From positions 62,001 through 126,000 of the IMG/VR virus record IMGVR_UViG_3300042549_004948: a DNA stretch of 64,000 bases. One strand, written 5' to 3'. The notes beneath the pieces are model-generated. The model had not been told where the DNA came from. It saw only the letters and a program-made list of their open reading frames with translations, and did no database searches. The position numbers and the translations under genes were made by a program. Positions 7,702 to 14,350 of this stretch are shown here, one piece after another. How positions within the stretch are numbered: position 1 is the stretch's first letter; every line of letters begins with the position of its first letter. The stretch comes from a virus.

Positions 7702-7772
7702 AAACGACCGTGGGTTTATACCATATATCTATTTCTAGTAAATATATATTTTGGTAGAAACGACCGTGGGTT
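7702..7772. repeat. Paired 15-bp direct repeat AAACGACCGTGGGTT
   Basis: Perfect copies lie at 7702-7716 and 7758-7772, 56 bp from start to start, between the genes 7786-8022 and 7463-7663. The repeat is G+C-rich in AT-rich surroundings. It may be a pair of operator sites for the gene starting at 7663. Confidence 0.5.
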
Positions 7773-7785
7773 CTGATTATAGTGT

Positions 7786-8022
7786 TTAAAGATAATCCTG
7801 AAGATCATAACTATGCACAGTAGGGTAAGTCTTAACCAATCTCTCACCATAGGCTTCTACTGTTTTCATATAAGATTCTCTACTCTTGACAGGGAAATCT
7901 ATGATCCCACCTTCTGGATGTCTAACCTCTACTCTCACACAGTCATATGATTCTATATATCCGGTTCTTTCTGATTCATAAAGGTCTTCGCAAGTCTGGT
8001 AGGTGAAATTGAATTCTGTCAT
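7786..8022 (-). CDS. Small protein under a repeat-type promoter
   Basis: 78 residues, starting MTEFNFTYQTCEDLYESER, likely an alpha/beta fold (VRVEVRHPEGGIIDFPVKSRE). No known family. Promoter-iteron repeat copy 2 begins 3 nt before the start codon, grouping it with the genes at 6656, 17420 and 20948. Confidence 0.55.
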   Translation of the reverse strand: MTEFNFTYQTCEDLYESERTGYIESYDCVRVEVRHPEGGIIDFPVKSRESYMKTVEAYGERLVKTYPTVHSYDLQDYL

Positions 8023-8024
8023 AC

Positions 8025-8124
8025 TGATTGATTTGTTATATAGTAAAAGTAAGACAATCCAGTGATATAAAAAAATTTGGAGCTAACTATTTTCAAAAGT
8101 TTTTAGTGGTAATCAATCACTTAT
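8025..8124 (-). repeat. Promoter-iteron repeat, copy 2
   Basis: The plus strand has GTTATATAGTAAAAGTAAGACAATCCAGTGATATAAAAAAA, split by a spacer, then one iteron AATCAATCACTTATG. This is the shortest copy, with one iteron compared with about three in the others. Confidence 0.6.
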
Positions 8125-8595
8125 GTATATTCTTATTTATAATTCCTAACTTATTGGGAATCAAGTACTTAGGTGCCGCGGGCATGATATGGCACCTGGC
8201 CTATTATTATGTTTCTTTATATACTATTGACACAAACTAACACAAATAAACACATTCTAACACTTTATATTTTATACACCCATAGGTTTTTTCTAGTATA
8301 TCTTTATATTCCTATATCCATATACAGTTTTAGGTGGCCTGTGGGTTGTATGGGCTTGTATGGGTTGGTCTTTCTTTTATTATCCTTATATCTCTATTCT
8401 TATTAATAGATGTAGATGTAGGTGTATCTGTACCATTCCTATTACTGGTATTATTATCTATTTCTTATACTGGATTTATTATATTATGTATTTCTTGGGC
8501 TGCTCGTCCTTTCTTTTTAAATAGGAAAAGGCCAGATCTTTCCAGCCTTTCTTATATTCTCTATTTTACTTTGGGTGATGATTATTTTGCCGGTA
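8125..8595. other. Gene-poor region with stem-loops
   Basis: About 470 bp between the 7786-8022 promoter and the stop of the ParB-like gene. It holds a perfect 7-bp stem (AGGTGCC at 8171-8177 with GGCACCT at 8191-8197), runs of related words such as AACACAAA, and a hairpin AAAGGC/GCCTTT at about 8527-8551. The hairpin is followed on the minus strand by TTTTCC and may terminate the ParB-like gene. A hydrophobic plus-strand frame (8334-8693) exists but runs into the opposite gene. I see no convincing gene. Confidence 0.4.
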
Positions 8596-8985
8596 CTATT
8601 TACCACTCTTTGACACCCACGCCCTTATCGTCCGCTCTCCTCTGTTGTAAAGCGTTGCAATCCTCGAATAACCGTCTATCACTTTGTCCCTAAACACAAC
8701 TATCGGCGCGTACTCCTCTCCCTCTATAGGCGTTAGGTCAGACTCCCCTCCCTGTCCGTATCGCACTTCCCCACTCTCTACATAGTTCCTCAGATTTTCA
8801 TCAGCCTTCAATAGGTCAGATACTTTTACCGTCATCATTTCAAATTCTTCTCCGCTCTTAAGAACTGCCGAGATGAACAGGTCCGGATGATCTGAATCGC
8901 TCGGTGTCTTGCTCTTTATATACTCTACGGTTTCCTCTGCTGACATTGTTTCCTCTAATAATAATATATCTATTAGCTTTATCAT
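8596..8985 (-). CDS. ParB/sulfiredoxin-like domain protein
   Basis: 129 residues. The C-terminal half (APIVVFRDKVIDGYSRIATLYNRGERTIRAWVSK) matches the ParB N-terminal/sulfiredoxin-like fold, with the D-G-x-x-R motif that binds nucleotide in this superfamily. The N-terminus MIKLIDILLLEE is a short amphipathic helix like that of the next gene product. Phages carry many small ParB-like proteins, some acting as nucleases or regulators. Which role applies here is not visible. Confidence 0.65.
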   Translation of the reverse strand: MIKLIDILLLEETMSAEETVEYIKSKTPSDSDHPDLFISAVLKSGEEFEMMTVKVSDLLKADENLRNYVESGEVRYGQGGESDLTPIEGEEYAPIVVFRDKVIDGYSRIATLYNRGERTIRAWVSKSGK

Positions 8986-9033
8986 CTCTTGTTTGTTTTT
9001 ACTTTGGTATAAAGATCTTTATTAGTTTCACTA

Positions 9034-10074
9034 TTATTTATTTGGAAGTATAATTTCTATATCTCCAGTTCTGTCTACATATACCTCAGATCCTTTAGGA
9101 GCATTTTTCTTTACGTAGGCTTGATAGAGTTTAGATCTTCTATTATCAGAGTAATCTACTTCGCCTTCATCATCAGACCTTTTGGTTGGGCTTATGAATA
9201 TAGTATTTATGATCTTTCCTTCAGCTTGATCAGTAGCAAGTTCTTTTTTGGTTGCATCTAATACAGTTGACATTACTCTGTACATCTCTCCTTTATTAAC
9301 TTCTTTATTGAAGCTAATAGTAGTTTTGTCAGGTCCTATTTTAAATTCTACTCCAAAACTAATATCATAATCAAATTCATTAGATCCTGCTTGATATGGA
9401 TCATCATCTTTATGTATAGCTATAAGATATTTGGTTCCTGATTCTGATTGGAATTCGTATTCTGCTTTATATTCGGTAGAAGCTTTGATCTTTCTATACT
9501 CATAAGGTTGTGCTGTACCTTCTCCTACCTCTTGTATTTTATTTTTTTGCTTGAAATTCTTGTTGATAAACTTAATGAAGCTACTACTAGATTGTCTTAG
9601 ATCCTTTTTAAAATTAGGAAATAGAGTGTTTATGTAGTGATCATACACATTCTTTCTTTTCTTGTCTGACGGAGAAAATAATATGGAATATATATTTTCA
9701 TCTCCACCTTCTTTCTTCATAGTGTTCTTTGTAGCTTGTACCACTGTTGCTAACACTTTAATAAAGTCTTGAGCTCCAGTCTTTTCAGAGTATTTCTTTT
9801 CCTGTTCCTCATCATTATCATACTCCTCCTCATCAGGCTCAGTAGGATCGTACTTCTTGAAAGCAATATAGATTGATTTACCAGGATCATTTGGATGTTT
9901 TGTAACCATATTAGAGATTTCCATCGGATCTCCATTTTGATTGGTATAAACATACGTGTGCATGGTACCGTAGCCTAGGTCTTTTTTTGTAATGGCATCA
10001 AACTTATAAGCATCCTCAGGTCTTGGGACGTTTAGTTCACTTAATACTTCTTTAAGTATCTTGGATAATTTCAT
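9034..10074 (-). CDS. 346-residue protein, two-fold internal repeat likely
   Basis: The protein appears to contain two related halves: residues ~20-160 (YTNQNGDPMEI...YIAFKKYDPT...QDFIKVLATVVQATKNTMKKEGGDENIYSILFSPSDKKRKN...LYQ-like) and ~190-340 (TKYLIAIHKDDDPYQ...FKIG...EMYRVMSTVLDATKKEL...INTIFISPTKRSDDE...KLYQAYVKK). Both end in V-x-x-A-T-K-(x)n-I-(F)-S-P-(S/T)-(D)KR and similar. That points to an internal duplication. The start MKLSKILKEVLSEL resembles the N-termini of many large-phage proteins. Function unknown. A promoter box lies 15 nt upstream. Confidence 0.6.
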   Translation of the reverse strand: MKLSKILKEVLSELNVPRPEDAYKFDAITKKDLGYGTMHTYVYTNQNGDPMEISNMVTKHPNDPGKSIYIAFKKYDPTEPDEEEYDNDEEQEKKYSEKTGAQDFIKVLATVVQATKNTMKKEGGDENIYSILFSPSDKKRKNVYDHYINTLFPNFKKDLRQSSSSFIKFINKNFKQKNKIQEVGEGTAQPYEYRKIKASTEYKAEYEFQSESGTKYLIAIHKDDDPYQAGSNEFDYDISFGVEFKIGPDKTTISFNKEVNKGEMYRVMSTVLDATKKELATDQAEGKIINTIFISPTKRSDDEGEVDYSDNRRSKLYQAYVKKNAPKGSEVYVDRTGDIEIILPNK

Positions 10075-10089
10075 TTAGGTTACTTCTAT

Positions 10090-10097
10090 ATAAATAT
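10090..10097 (-). promoter_or_regulatory. ATATTTAT box before the 9034-10074 gene
   Basis: The minus strand reads GATATTTATATAG, 15 nt before the ATG at 10074 and just after the stop of the small gene at 10100. Confidence 0.45.
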
Positions 10098-10099
10098 CT

Positions 10100-10258
10100 T
10101 CACGGCCATTCTGGTGTATGGTCTATTTGTATCTTCTTTGTTTGTTGATCTATATTTAGGATCTCTAATATCTGATTTAAACGTTTATCTATATCGTACA
10201 TCTTGTCTTCAATAGAATCAAGTTTACTATTAAGATCATCTATTTCTTCTGGGTTCAT
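10100..10258 (-). CDS. 52-residue coiled-coil protein
   Basis: ATG at 10258, TGA at 10100. The product (MNPEEIDDLNSKLDSIEDK...) has clean heptads through residue 38 and ends HTPEWP. It resembles short coiled-coil proteins common in T4-like phages. No function is assigned. It fills an otherwise empty gap and its stop is 2 nt from the promoter box of the next gene, which supports it being real. Confidence 0.55.
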   Translation of the reverse strand: MNPEEIDDLNSKLDSIEDKMYDIDKRLNQILEILNIDQQTKKIQIDHTPEWP

Positions 10259-10292
10259 ACTATTACTTTAAAGGTTTTTGAGTAAATATCTC

Positions 10293-10619
10293 TTAATGCA
10301 TTGGTGTCTTTAGTCCGAATTGATCGCTGTCATCGAACTCTTGATTAGTTAAGTATTCTTGTTCATTGCCATAATTCTCACAATCGTTTATGTGGTTGCA
10401 CTGTGCATCCGTATATCCTGCGTTGTAATCTTTATTTCTTTGCTCTTTCTCCATTGCTTTGGCTTGTTTAAAAACATTTACATTATGGGAAAAATCTTTT
10501 TCACTAAAAGGATTTCCGATTAAATTATCTTCCAACCATTCTACTGCTGTTAAGTTTTTAGGTATCCCTATATTCATATCTGCATTACTCGTGTGTGTTA
10601 TCTTTATTTCTTGTTTCAT
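10293..10619 (-). CDS. Small hydrophilic protein, unknown function
   Basis: 108 residues, rich in Asn, Asp and Glu, with a QAKAMEKEQRNKDYNAGYTDAQCNH segment that could be a helix and possible metal ligands (C, H, C). No family is recognised. It follows the 10626 gene by 6 nt, so the two are probably co-transcribed. Confidence 0.55.
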   Translation of the reverse strand: MKQEIKITHTSNADMNIGIPKNLTAVEWLEDNLIGNPFSEKDFSHNVNVFKQAKAMEKEQRNKDYNAGYTDAQCNHINDCENYGNEQEYLTNQEFDDSDQFGLKTPMH

Positions 10620-10625
10620 AGTTTA

Positions 10626-10859
10626 TTATTTTACCATATCAAAATTGACATTATTTTCAGACATCAATTCCCGTAACTTATCTCTGACCTCCTCATAAGC
10701 ATAGTACTTGTCTTGAGGCAAATCATCAGCAGCGTACTTAGTTTTTGCTCTTAGGTCTTGGTCAAGTTCCCAAAGAACACTCCAAAAGTTTAGTGCATTA
10801 TTCGCCAAATCGTATTCTTGCTGGTCATCGGGTAGGTTGAATTCTAATATTGCTTTCAT
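10626..10859 (-). CDS. Small phage protein, unknown function
   Basis: 77 residues (MKAILEFNLPDDQQEYDLANNALNFWSVLWELDQDLR). The FNLPDD...E...A-x-x-A sequence is common in a family of small T4-like phage proteins in Bacteroidota phages as far as I recall, but its function is unknown. It begins a few bases after the frameshifted gene at 10863. Confidence 0.55.
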   Translation of the reverse strand: MKAILEFNLPDDQQEYDLANNALNFWSVLWELDQDLRAKTKYAADDLPQDKYYAYEEVRDKLRELMSENNVNFDMVK

Positions 10860-10862
10860 AGT

Positions 10863-11055
10863 TTATTTATTATTAATTACTATATCTGTTATCTTATCAC
10901 GACTTCCTTTAATCTGATTATCTATATTATCTACTTGGGCATTTAGATAACCAATTATAAATCCAGTCATCCAAAATTGTTTATCATTCTCATCACAACC
11001 ATGACATCCTTCCCCAAGCAGATTCTGCTAACTGTTCTAGTTCTTTTCTTGTCAT
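10863..11055 (-). pseudogene. Frameshifted small gene (or programmed frameshift)
   Basis: The ATG at 11055 opens MTRKELEQLAESAW, then the frame stops after 20 codons. Removing one G from the GGGG run at about 11013-11016 would join it to a second open segment (EGCHGCDENDKQFWMTGFIIGY...) that ends at 10863, giving a 63-64 residue protein. That second segment is well formed, with a C-x-x-C motif and a helical tail. It may be a recent disabling mutation, a sequencing error in the G run or programmed frameshifting. Confidence 0.55.
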
Positions 11056-11058
11056 AGT

Positions 11059-11235
11059 TTATAGTTTTCCTATTTCTTGTTTTACTTCTGTCCAAAACTC
11101 GAATCCTCCATCTGAGCCCATAAATCTTAATACTTCATCAGCAGCTATTAATGCGGATTGTTTAGCCCATCCATCACCCATTCCTACATTGAGGTATGCT
11201 GTAAATAATTCCAATGCTTTTTCTTTTGGTGTCAT
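11059..11235 (-). CDS. 58-residue protein, unknown function
   Basis: ATG at 11235 to TAA at 11059. The product begins MTPKEKALELFTAYLNVG and contains the helical segment WAKQSALIAADEVLRFMG and a tail ending EIGKL. Such small helical proteins with MTxKEKAxEL starts are common in phages. It is followed at once by the ATG of the frameshifted gene, preceded by the leader ATAAACTATG. Confidence 0.55.
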   Translation of the reverse strand: MTPKEKALELFTAYLNVGMGDGWAKQSALIAADEVLRFMGSDGGFEFWTEVKQEIGKL

Positions 11236-11251
11236 AACTTATTTAATTTAG

Positions 11252-11369
11252 TAGTCAGGGCCGGAATCGAACCGGGGGAAGTAACCTTACGACTCCATGA
11301 TTTTGCACCTTGATCGGTGTCCATTGGTCTCTAGGACTCGGGACCATCCCTCATTACACCCACCTGACT
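11252..11369 (-). tRNA. tRNA-like element with insertions, identity unclear
   Basis: The two ends form a perfect 7-bp acceptor-like stem (AGTCAGG at 11363-11369 with CCTGACT at 11253-11259), then discriminator A. The 3' part has a T-arm with a TTCGATT loop flanked by CCGG/CCGG. GGTG...CACC can form a D-stem, but the loop between them carries about 28 extra bases with its own GGGA/TCCC hairpin. I could not place a normal anticodon arm. At 118 nt it is too long for a standard tRNA. It may be a decayed, intron-bearing or repurposed tRNA. Confidence 0.45.
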
Positions 11370-11556
11370 AAAGGAGTGGGCCTTTCCCCACGGTCAGAAG
11401 AACTTACAACTTACCTACGCACAGTGAGGTATTCTTCATGTTTGTTCACAGAGCCTGTTCAGAGTGCACCATTCCAGGTTGTCGTGCGTGTCATTATAAA
11501 ATTAATCAATCTATTTGAATCTTAGGCTGTTGATCTCCGAAGTAGGGCCAAAATTC
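11370..11556. other. GC-rich gap next to the tRNA-like element
   Basis: About 190 bp with no credible gene. It includes a hairpin (minus strand GTGGGGAAAGGCCCAC) immediately 5' of the tRNA-like element and other short inverted repeats such as CAGAG...CTCTG. It may be the leader of that RNA, or the RNA may be longer than the tRNA-like part. A plus-strand frame here looks spurious. Confidence 0.3.
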
Positions 11557-11772
11557 TTAGAACACTACAATGATTAGGCCAGGATTATAGTGCCACTCTA
11601 TACTTTTTAGTTCAAGTCTTTCTACTTCTTTTAAAACCAAGGCTTTCAATGTCTTGTCTCGGCCACAATCTAAAAGGACTTGCGCACCATCTTTTGATTC
11701 AAGTAACCATTTAGGTAGCTCTAACTCTATTTCTTTATATGGCAGATCTTTTAAATTAAATTTCTTTTGCAT
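11557..11772 (-). CDS. Small protein, unknown function
   Basis: 71 residues (MQKKFNLKDLPYKEIELELPKWLLESKDG...) with a beta-hairpin-like C-terminus ending in a hydrophobic strand (PGLIIVVF). No family is recognised. It lies 14 nt downstream of the 11787-12128 gene, so the two likely form one unit. Confidence 0.5.
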   Translation of the reverse strand: MQKKFNLKDLPYKEIELELPKWLLESKDGAQVLLDCGRDKTLKALVLKEVERLELKSIEWHYNPGLIIVVF

Positions 11773-11786
11773 ACCTATTTGTATTT

Positions 11787-12128
11787 TTATAGATCTATCG
11801 CTACTGCTGGCAGTTGAGAGTTTAAATACCCACTTTCAAGTAATTTCCAAAGTCCACGTAAATCCTGAGCAACCAACTCTTTTTTATCGTTATAGGCGTC
11901 GTATTCTTTTTTTTGCTGCCAGTCAGTTTCGAATATATACCAATCAATCCAGTCCACTCCATTAGAATTATATTCGATTCCCATGGTTTCATTAAACAAG
12001 ACATAGAAGTGGCTCATGATATCGTATTTGCCCTCGGATAAGTTTAAGCCTATCTCGTGAAGTGCGTGCATGTCTTGCAAGGCTTGTTTATAGGTAAGCA
12101 TTATTTTTTCGAATGATTCCCATTTCAT
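11787..12128 (-). CDS. 113-residue protein, unknown function
   Basis: A helical N-terminal half (MLTYKQALQDMHALHEIGLNL) and an aromatic middle (GVDWIDWYIFETDWQQKKEYDAYNDKKELVAQDLRGLWKLLE). It reads like a small phage protein of the type often labelled hypothetical in T4-like genomes. No motif for catalysis or DNA binding is visible. Confidence 0.55.
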   Translation of the reverse strand: MKWESFEKIMLTYKQALQDMHALHEIGLNLSEGKYDIMSHFYVLFNETMGIEYNSNGVDWIDWYIFETDWQQKKEYDAYNDKKELVAQDLRGLWKLLESGYLNSQLPAVAIDL

Positions 12129-12203
12129 AGTCTGTATATTGTATATTTGTATTTATATAGATTTTTAGGCCCTCTCGGATCGCCCCCTACCCCCCTGGCC
12201 TTT

Positions 12204-12833
12204 CTAAGGTCTTTCTCCTACAATTCTTTCTAATTCTTCTTCGAGCATGCTTGTACTATATCCGTTATGATATTTGGTATTTGGATCTAAGTCTTTGATT
12301 TGTTGGACTAAGTCCTCTCTTCTTCCTTGGTTATAGAATTGTTGTTCTATCGAGTTTGTTAAATTGTGCATTTGATCTGTACCAGCAACGCTGATCCTTA
12401 GATCGTAGTCATGCCACTTAGTTTTATAATCCCATATCAGGAAGTTTTTAGTTAACCTTCTTTTAAGATCGCTAAGTGTACGATTCCTTACTCGAACAAT
12501 GGAATTATCATCTCCAAATAGATGTAAAAACCTGAGAACCCACCTAGGACACCATTTTGGTTTTGCCTTGTAGTCCATGAATATAACTAAAGGCTCCATA
12601 GCTTTAAAGATTGGGCCTTCCTCTTTCCAAGGTACACTTCCTAAATAATGGTATTTCTCATAGAAGTTTTTAGGAAAGAACACAGATCTAAGATCTTCGA
12701 ACGTGATGTTCCTTGTATGGATCATGCCTTTGCTTCTGCCTTTCCAGAATAGTAGACTCTGTAAAAAATCTACAGCCTTTTCTTTCAATGGTCTTCTGTC
12801 CTTGAACGGACCGAACTTACTTTTATTTTTCAT
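12204..12833 (-). CDS. 209-residue Trp/Arg-rich phage protein
   Basis: A basic protein with PKWCPRWVLRFLHLFGDDNSIVRVRNRTLSDLKRRLTKNFLIWDYKTKWHDYDLRI. The aromatic-basic layout and the W-D-Y-x-x-x-W-x-D-Y-D-L motif resemble another product in this window (62921-63502: RRELWSHRWWDYRFTLEVL), so the two may be distant members of one phage family. Proteins of this kind occur in large phages; their role is unknown to me. A CAGGGGGGTAGGGGG G-tract lies just after its stop, in the gap 12150-12200. Confidence 0.6.
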   Translation of the reverse strand: MKNKSKFGPFKDRRPLKEKAVDFLQSLLFWKGRSKGMIHTRNITFEDLRSVFFPKNFYEKYHYLGSVPWKEEGPIFKAMEPLVIFMDYKAKPKWCPRWVLRFLHLFGDDNSIVRVRNRTLSDLKRRLTKNFLIWDYKTKWHDYDLRISVAGTDQMHNLTNSIEQQFYNQGRREDLVQQIKDLDPNTKYHNGYSTSMLEEELERIVGERP

Positions 12834-12850
12834 AACTTTTTGTTGTATAT

Positions 12851-12860
12851 GTAAATATAA
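12851..12860 (-). promoter_or_regulatory. TATATTTAC promoter-like box
   Basis: The minus strand reads TTATATTTACATATACAAC, 17 nt before the ATG at 12833. Confidence 0.4.
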
Positions 12861-12890
12861 TTAAATTCAGTCAATCGTGTATACTTATCT

Positions 12891-13001
12891 TTAGAGTGAA
12901 TTTAATATGGCTAGATTAGCCTTTATCCTCTTTTGATGTTTCTTGTGGTTTTTTGTACTTTTAAGATTAGCGGGTTTTTGATGCTTTTTGCTTTTTGCCA
13001 T
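12891..13001 (-). CDS. 36-residue highly basic peptide
   Basis: ATG at 13001, TAA at 12891. It starts MAKSKKHQKPANLKSTKNH and is about one third Lys/His with a hydrophobic end (LAILNSL). It overlaps the 3' end of the PQ-loop gene by 35 nt in another frame. An ATATTTAT box lies at 13012-13019, 10 nt before the start, in the position seen for other genes. It could bind nucleic acid or be a chance frame. Confidence 0.4.
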   Translation of the reverse strand: MAKSKKHQKPANLKSTKNHKKHQKRIKANLAILNSL

Positions 13002-13263
13002 GATTTTTACTATAAATATAAGTACGAACTTTATAATAAACCATTGTTCCAACCATTATTAAGTTCAAAGTATAATTCAATATCAATGGATAATCCCAAG
13101 GTCTGAATAGAATATAGGTGAGCATAAACACTTCACCAAAAAACCAAAGTAGTAGAAATGGCCAACCTAGATGACACGCTCCGTCCTTTATGGTTCTAAC
13201 GAGTTCTGGGAACCCACAGACCGCTAAAAATATCCCGCCTAAGTATCCTATCATTTCTATCAT
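12967..13263 (-). CDS. PQ-loop / SemiSWEET-like membrane protein
   Basis: 98 residues with three predicted membrane helices (about 2-18, 32-52, 58-80) and a short basic tail. The first helix ends in CGFPELVRTIKDG, which fits the PQ-loop pattern P-(Q/E)-x-x-x-x-x-K at the helix 1-2 junction. One three-helix unit is the size of bacterial SemiSWEET sugar transporters, which work as dimers. Substrate cannot be deduced. Its stop overlaps the basic peptide gene. Confidence 0.6.
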   Translation of the reverse strand: MIEMIGYLGGIFLAVCGFPELVRTIKDGACHLGWPFLLLWFFGEVFMLTYILFRPWDYPLILNYTLNLIMVGTMVYYKVRTYIYSKNHGKKQKASKTR

Positions 13264-13264
13264 G

Positions 13265-13507
13265 TCAGCTTATTTTTAGCTTTGCGTAGTTCTGATAGAT
13301 GTTAACATAATTCCTATCTTCTGGATTTCCTACTGTTTTAAAACTTAAGTATTCTTTATTTACTTCAAATTCTACTTCTTTATTCTTTAGTCTCCAAAGT
13401 CCTTTAGTCTTTAGTTGACCAGGGTGTAATGGCATCAGAAATTTATCGGATCCTTCTAAATATTCTATGAACCACTGATCTTCTTTCTTAATTAGTTTTC
13501 CTTTCAT
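13265..13507 (-). CDS. Small beta-rich protein, unknown function
   Basis: 80 residues (MKGKLIKKEDQWFIEYLEGSDKFLMPLHPGQ...) with alternating strands and turns, resembling small SH3-like or beta-barrel phage proteins. The W-F-I-E-Y and P-L-H-P segments are typical of a family seen in large phages, role unknown. It precedes the PQ-loop gene by 1 nt. Confidence 0.55.
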   Translation of the reverse strand: MKGKLIKKEDQWFIEYLEGSDKFLMPLHPGQLKTKGLWRLKNKEVEFEVNKEYLSFKTVGNPEDRNYVNIYQNYAKLKIS

Positions 13508-13527
13508 AGTGAGTTTATGATTTCTTC

Positions 13528-13644
13528 TTAGATTTTTTGTCCGTACTCTCTAATTTTTTGAAGATCTTTTGCTAACTGGTGATCATAAACCATTTTAAAT
13601 ATCAAAGAACATAGTACTATTACAAACATAATTGCTCCTATCAT
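13528..13644 (-). CDS. 38-residue single-span membrane peptide
   Basis: ATG at 13644, TAA at 13528. It starts MIGAIMFVIVLCSLIF, one membrane segment, followed by a charged helix (DHQLAKDLQKIREYGQKI). Its start overlaps the stop of the upstream gene as ATGA, a common sign of translational coupling. Function unknown. Confidence 0.55.
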   Translation of the reverse strand: MIGAIMFVIVLCSLIFKMVYDHQLAKDLQKIREYGQKI

Positions 13645-13907
13645 AACATTCTTTTTTTCTGTAAATTAATAAATTTTTCGTATTCTATCCAATGTCCAAC
13701 TTCTTCTATTCCTGTATCTTCCCAATCAGGAACATATAGAATTATAATTCCTTCCATATCCTTTCCTATTGATATAAAACCAAAGCCTTCGCATATACAC
13801 GGCATATGATATCCTGGTACAAGATCCTTTGCCACTTCTTCTATATCAAAGTCCCAAGGAAATTCAGGATCATTTATATCTGCCCATTGTTTTGAAAAAT
13901 CAGCCAT
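13641..13907 (-). CDS. Small acidic protein, unknown function
   Basis: 88 residues (MADFSKQWADINDPEFPWDFDIEEVAKDLVPGYHMPCICEGFGFI...) rich in Asp, Glu and Trp, with a C-x-C pair. No known family. It overlaps the 38-residue membrane peptide gene by 4 nt and directly follows the 13908 gene, so the three are coupled. Confidence 0.55.
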   Translation of the reverse strand: MADFSKQWADINDPEFPWDFDIEEVAKDLVPGYHMPCICEGFGFISIGKDMEGIIILYVPDWEDTGIEEVGHWIEYEKFINLQKKRML

Positions 13908-14177
13908 TTAATTAATTTTTTGAGAGGTATCCGACAAATATCTTTTTAATACTTGATAATTAGGTGCGTCTTCTGAGCATCCTAGTCCCATGTTACTTAA
14001 GATAAATTTAACATCTCCAACTGTACTAACTTTATTCCAATCTATCGAATACCATTTAGGTATGGGGTCTTCTGTTATTTGCATAACTTCAGCATTAAGA
14101 TATTCTACAGGAGGAGTAGGTGCTGGCATTGCAACTACAGGCGATTTTTTCTTTCTAGGTTTTTCACTTACTGCCAT
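13908..14177 (-). CDS. Small protein, unknown function
   Basis: 89 residues with a basic, Pro-rich N-terminus (EKPRKKKSPVVAMPAPTPPV) likely disordered, and a compact C-terminal part (WNKVSTVGDVKFILSNMGLGCSEDAPNYQVLKRYL) that looks like a small helical fold. No family is recognised. It lies between 14179 and 13907 with almost no spacing. Confidence 0.55.
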   Translation of the reverse strand: MAVSEKPRKKKSPVVAMPAPTPPVEYLNAEVMQITEDPIPKWYSIDWNKVSTVGDVKFILSNMGLGCSEDAPNYQVLKRYLSDTSQKIN

Positions 14178-14178
14178 A

Positions 14179-14343
14179 TTATTTAATTTTGTTGTACATT
14201 TTAAATTTACACAATTTATTTAATTCGTCGATAATTAAGTTTATAGTGGTTTCCCACTCTTTGTATTCTTTCTTCTTTCTCCTATCTGGTTTCTCAGAAA
14301 ACAGATCTTCTACTCTTTCAACTAATGATGTAACATTTGACAT
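14179..14343 (-). CDS. 54-residue helical protein
   Basis: ATG at 14343 (MSNVTSLVERVEDLFSEKPD), TAA at 14179. It has a charged Lys-rich middle (RRKKKEYKEWE) and a helical tail. The stop lies 1 nt before the ATG of the next gene, and the frame fills the gap exactly. Function unknown. Confidence 0.5.
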   Translation of the reverse strand: MSNVTSLVERVEDLFSEKPDRRKKKEYKEWETTINLIIDELNKLCKFKMYNKIK

Positions 14344-14350
14344 TAGATTT

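Noticed and set aside
8334-8693. Hydrophobic plus-strand frame of 119 residues
   Set aside because: It runs into the ParB-like gene on the other strand, lacks a plausible leader and is explained by T-rich DNA.
11310-11525. Plus-strand frame next to the tRNA-like element
   Set aside because: It covers part of that RNA and its leader, and all neighbouring genes are on the minus strand.
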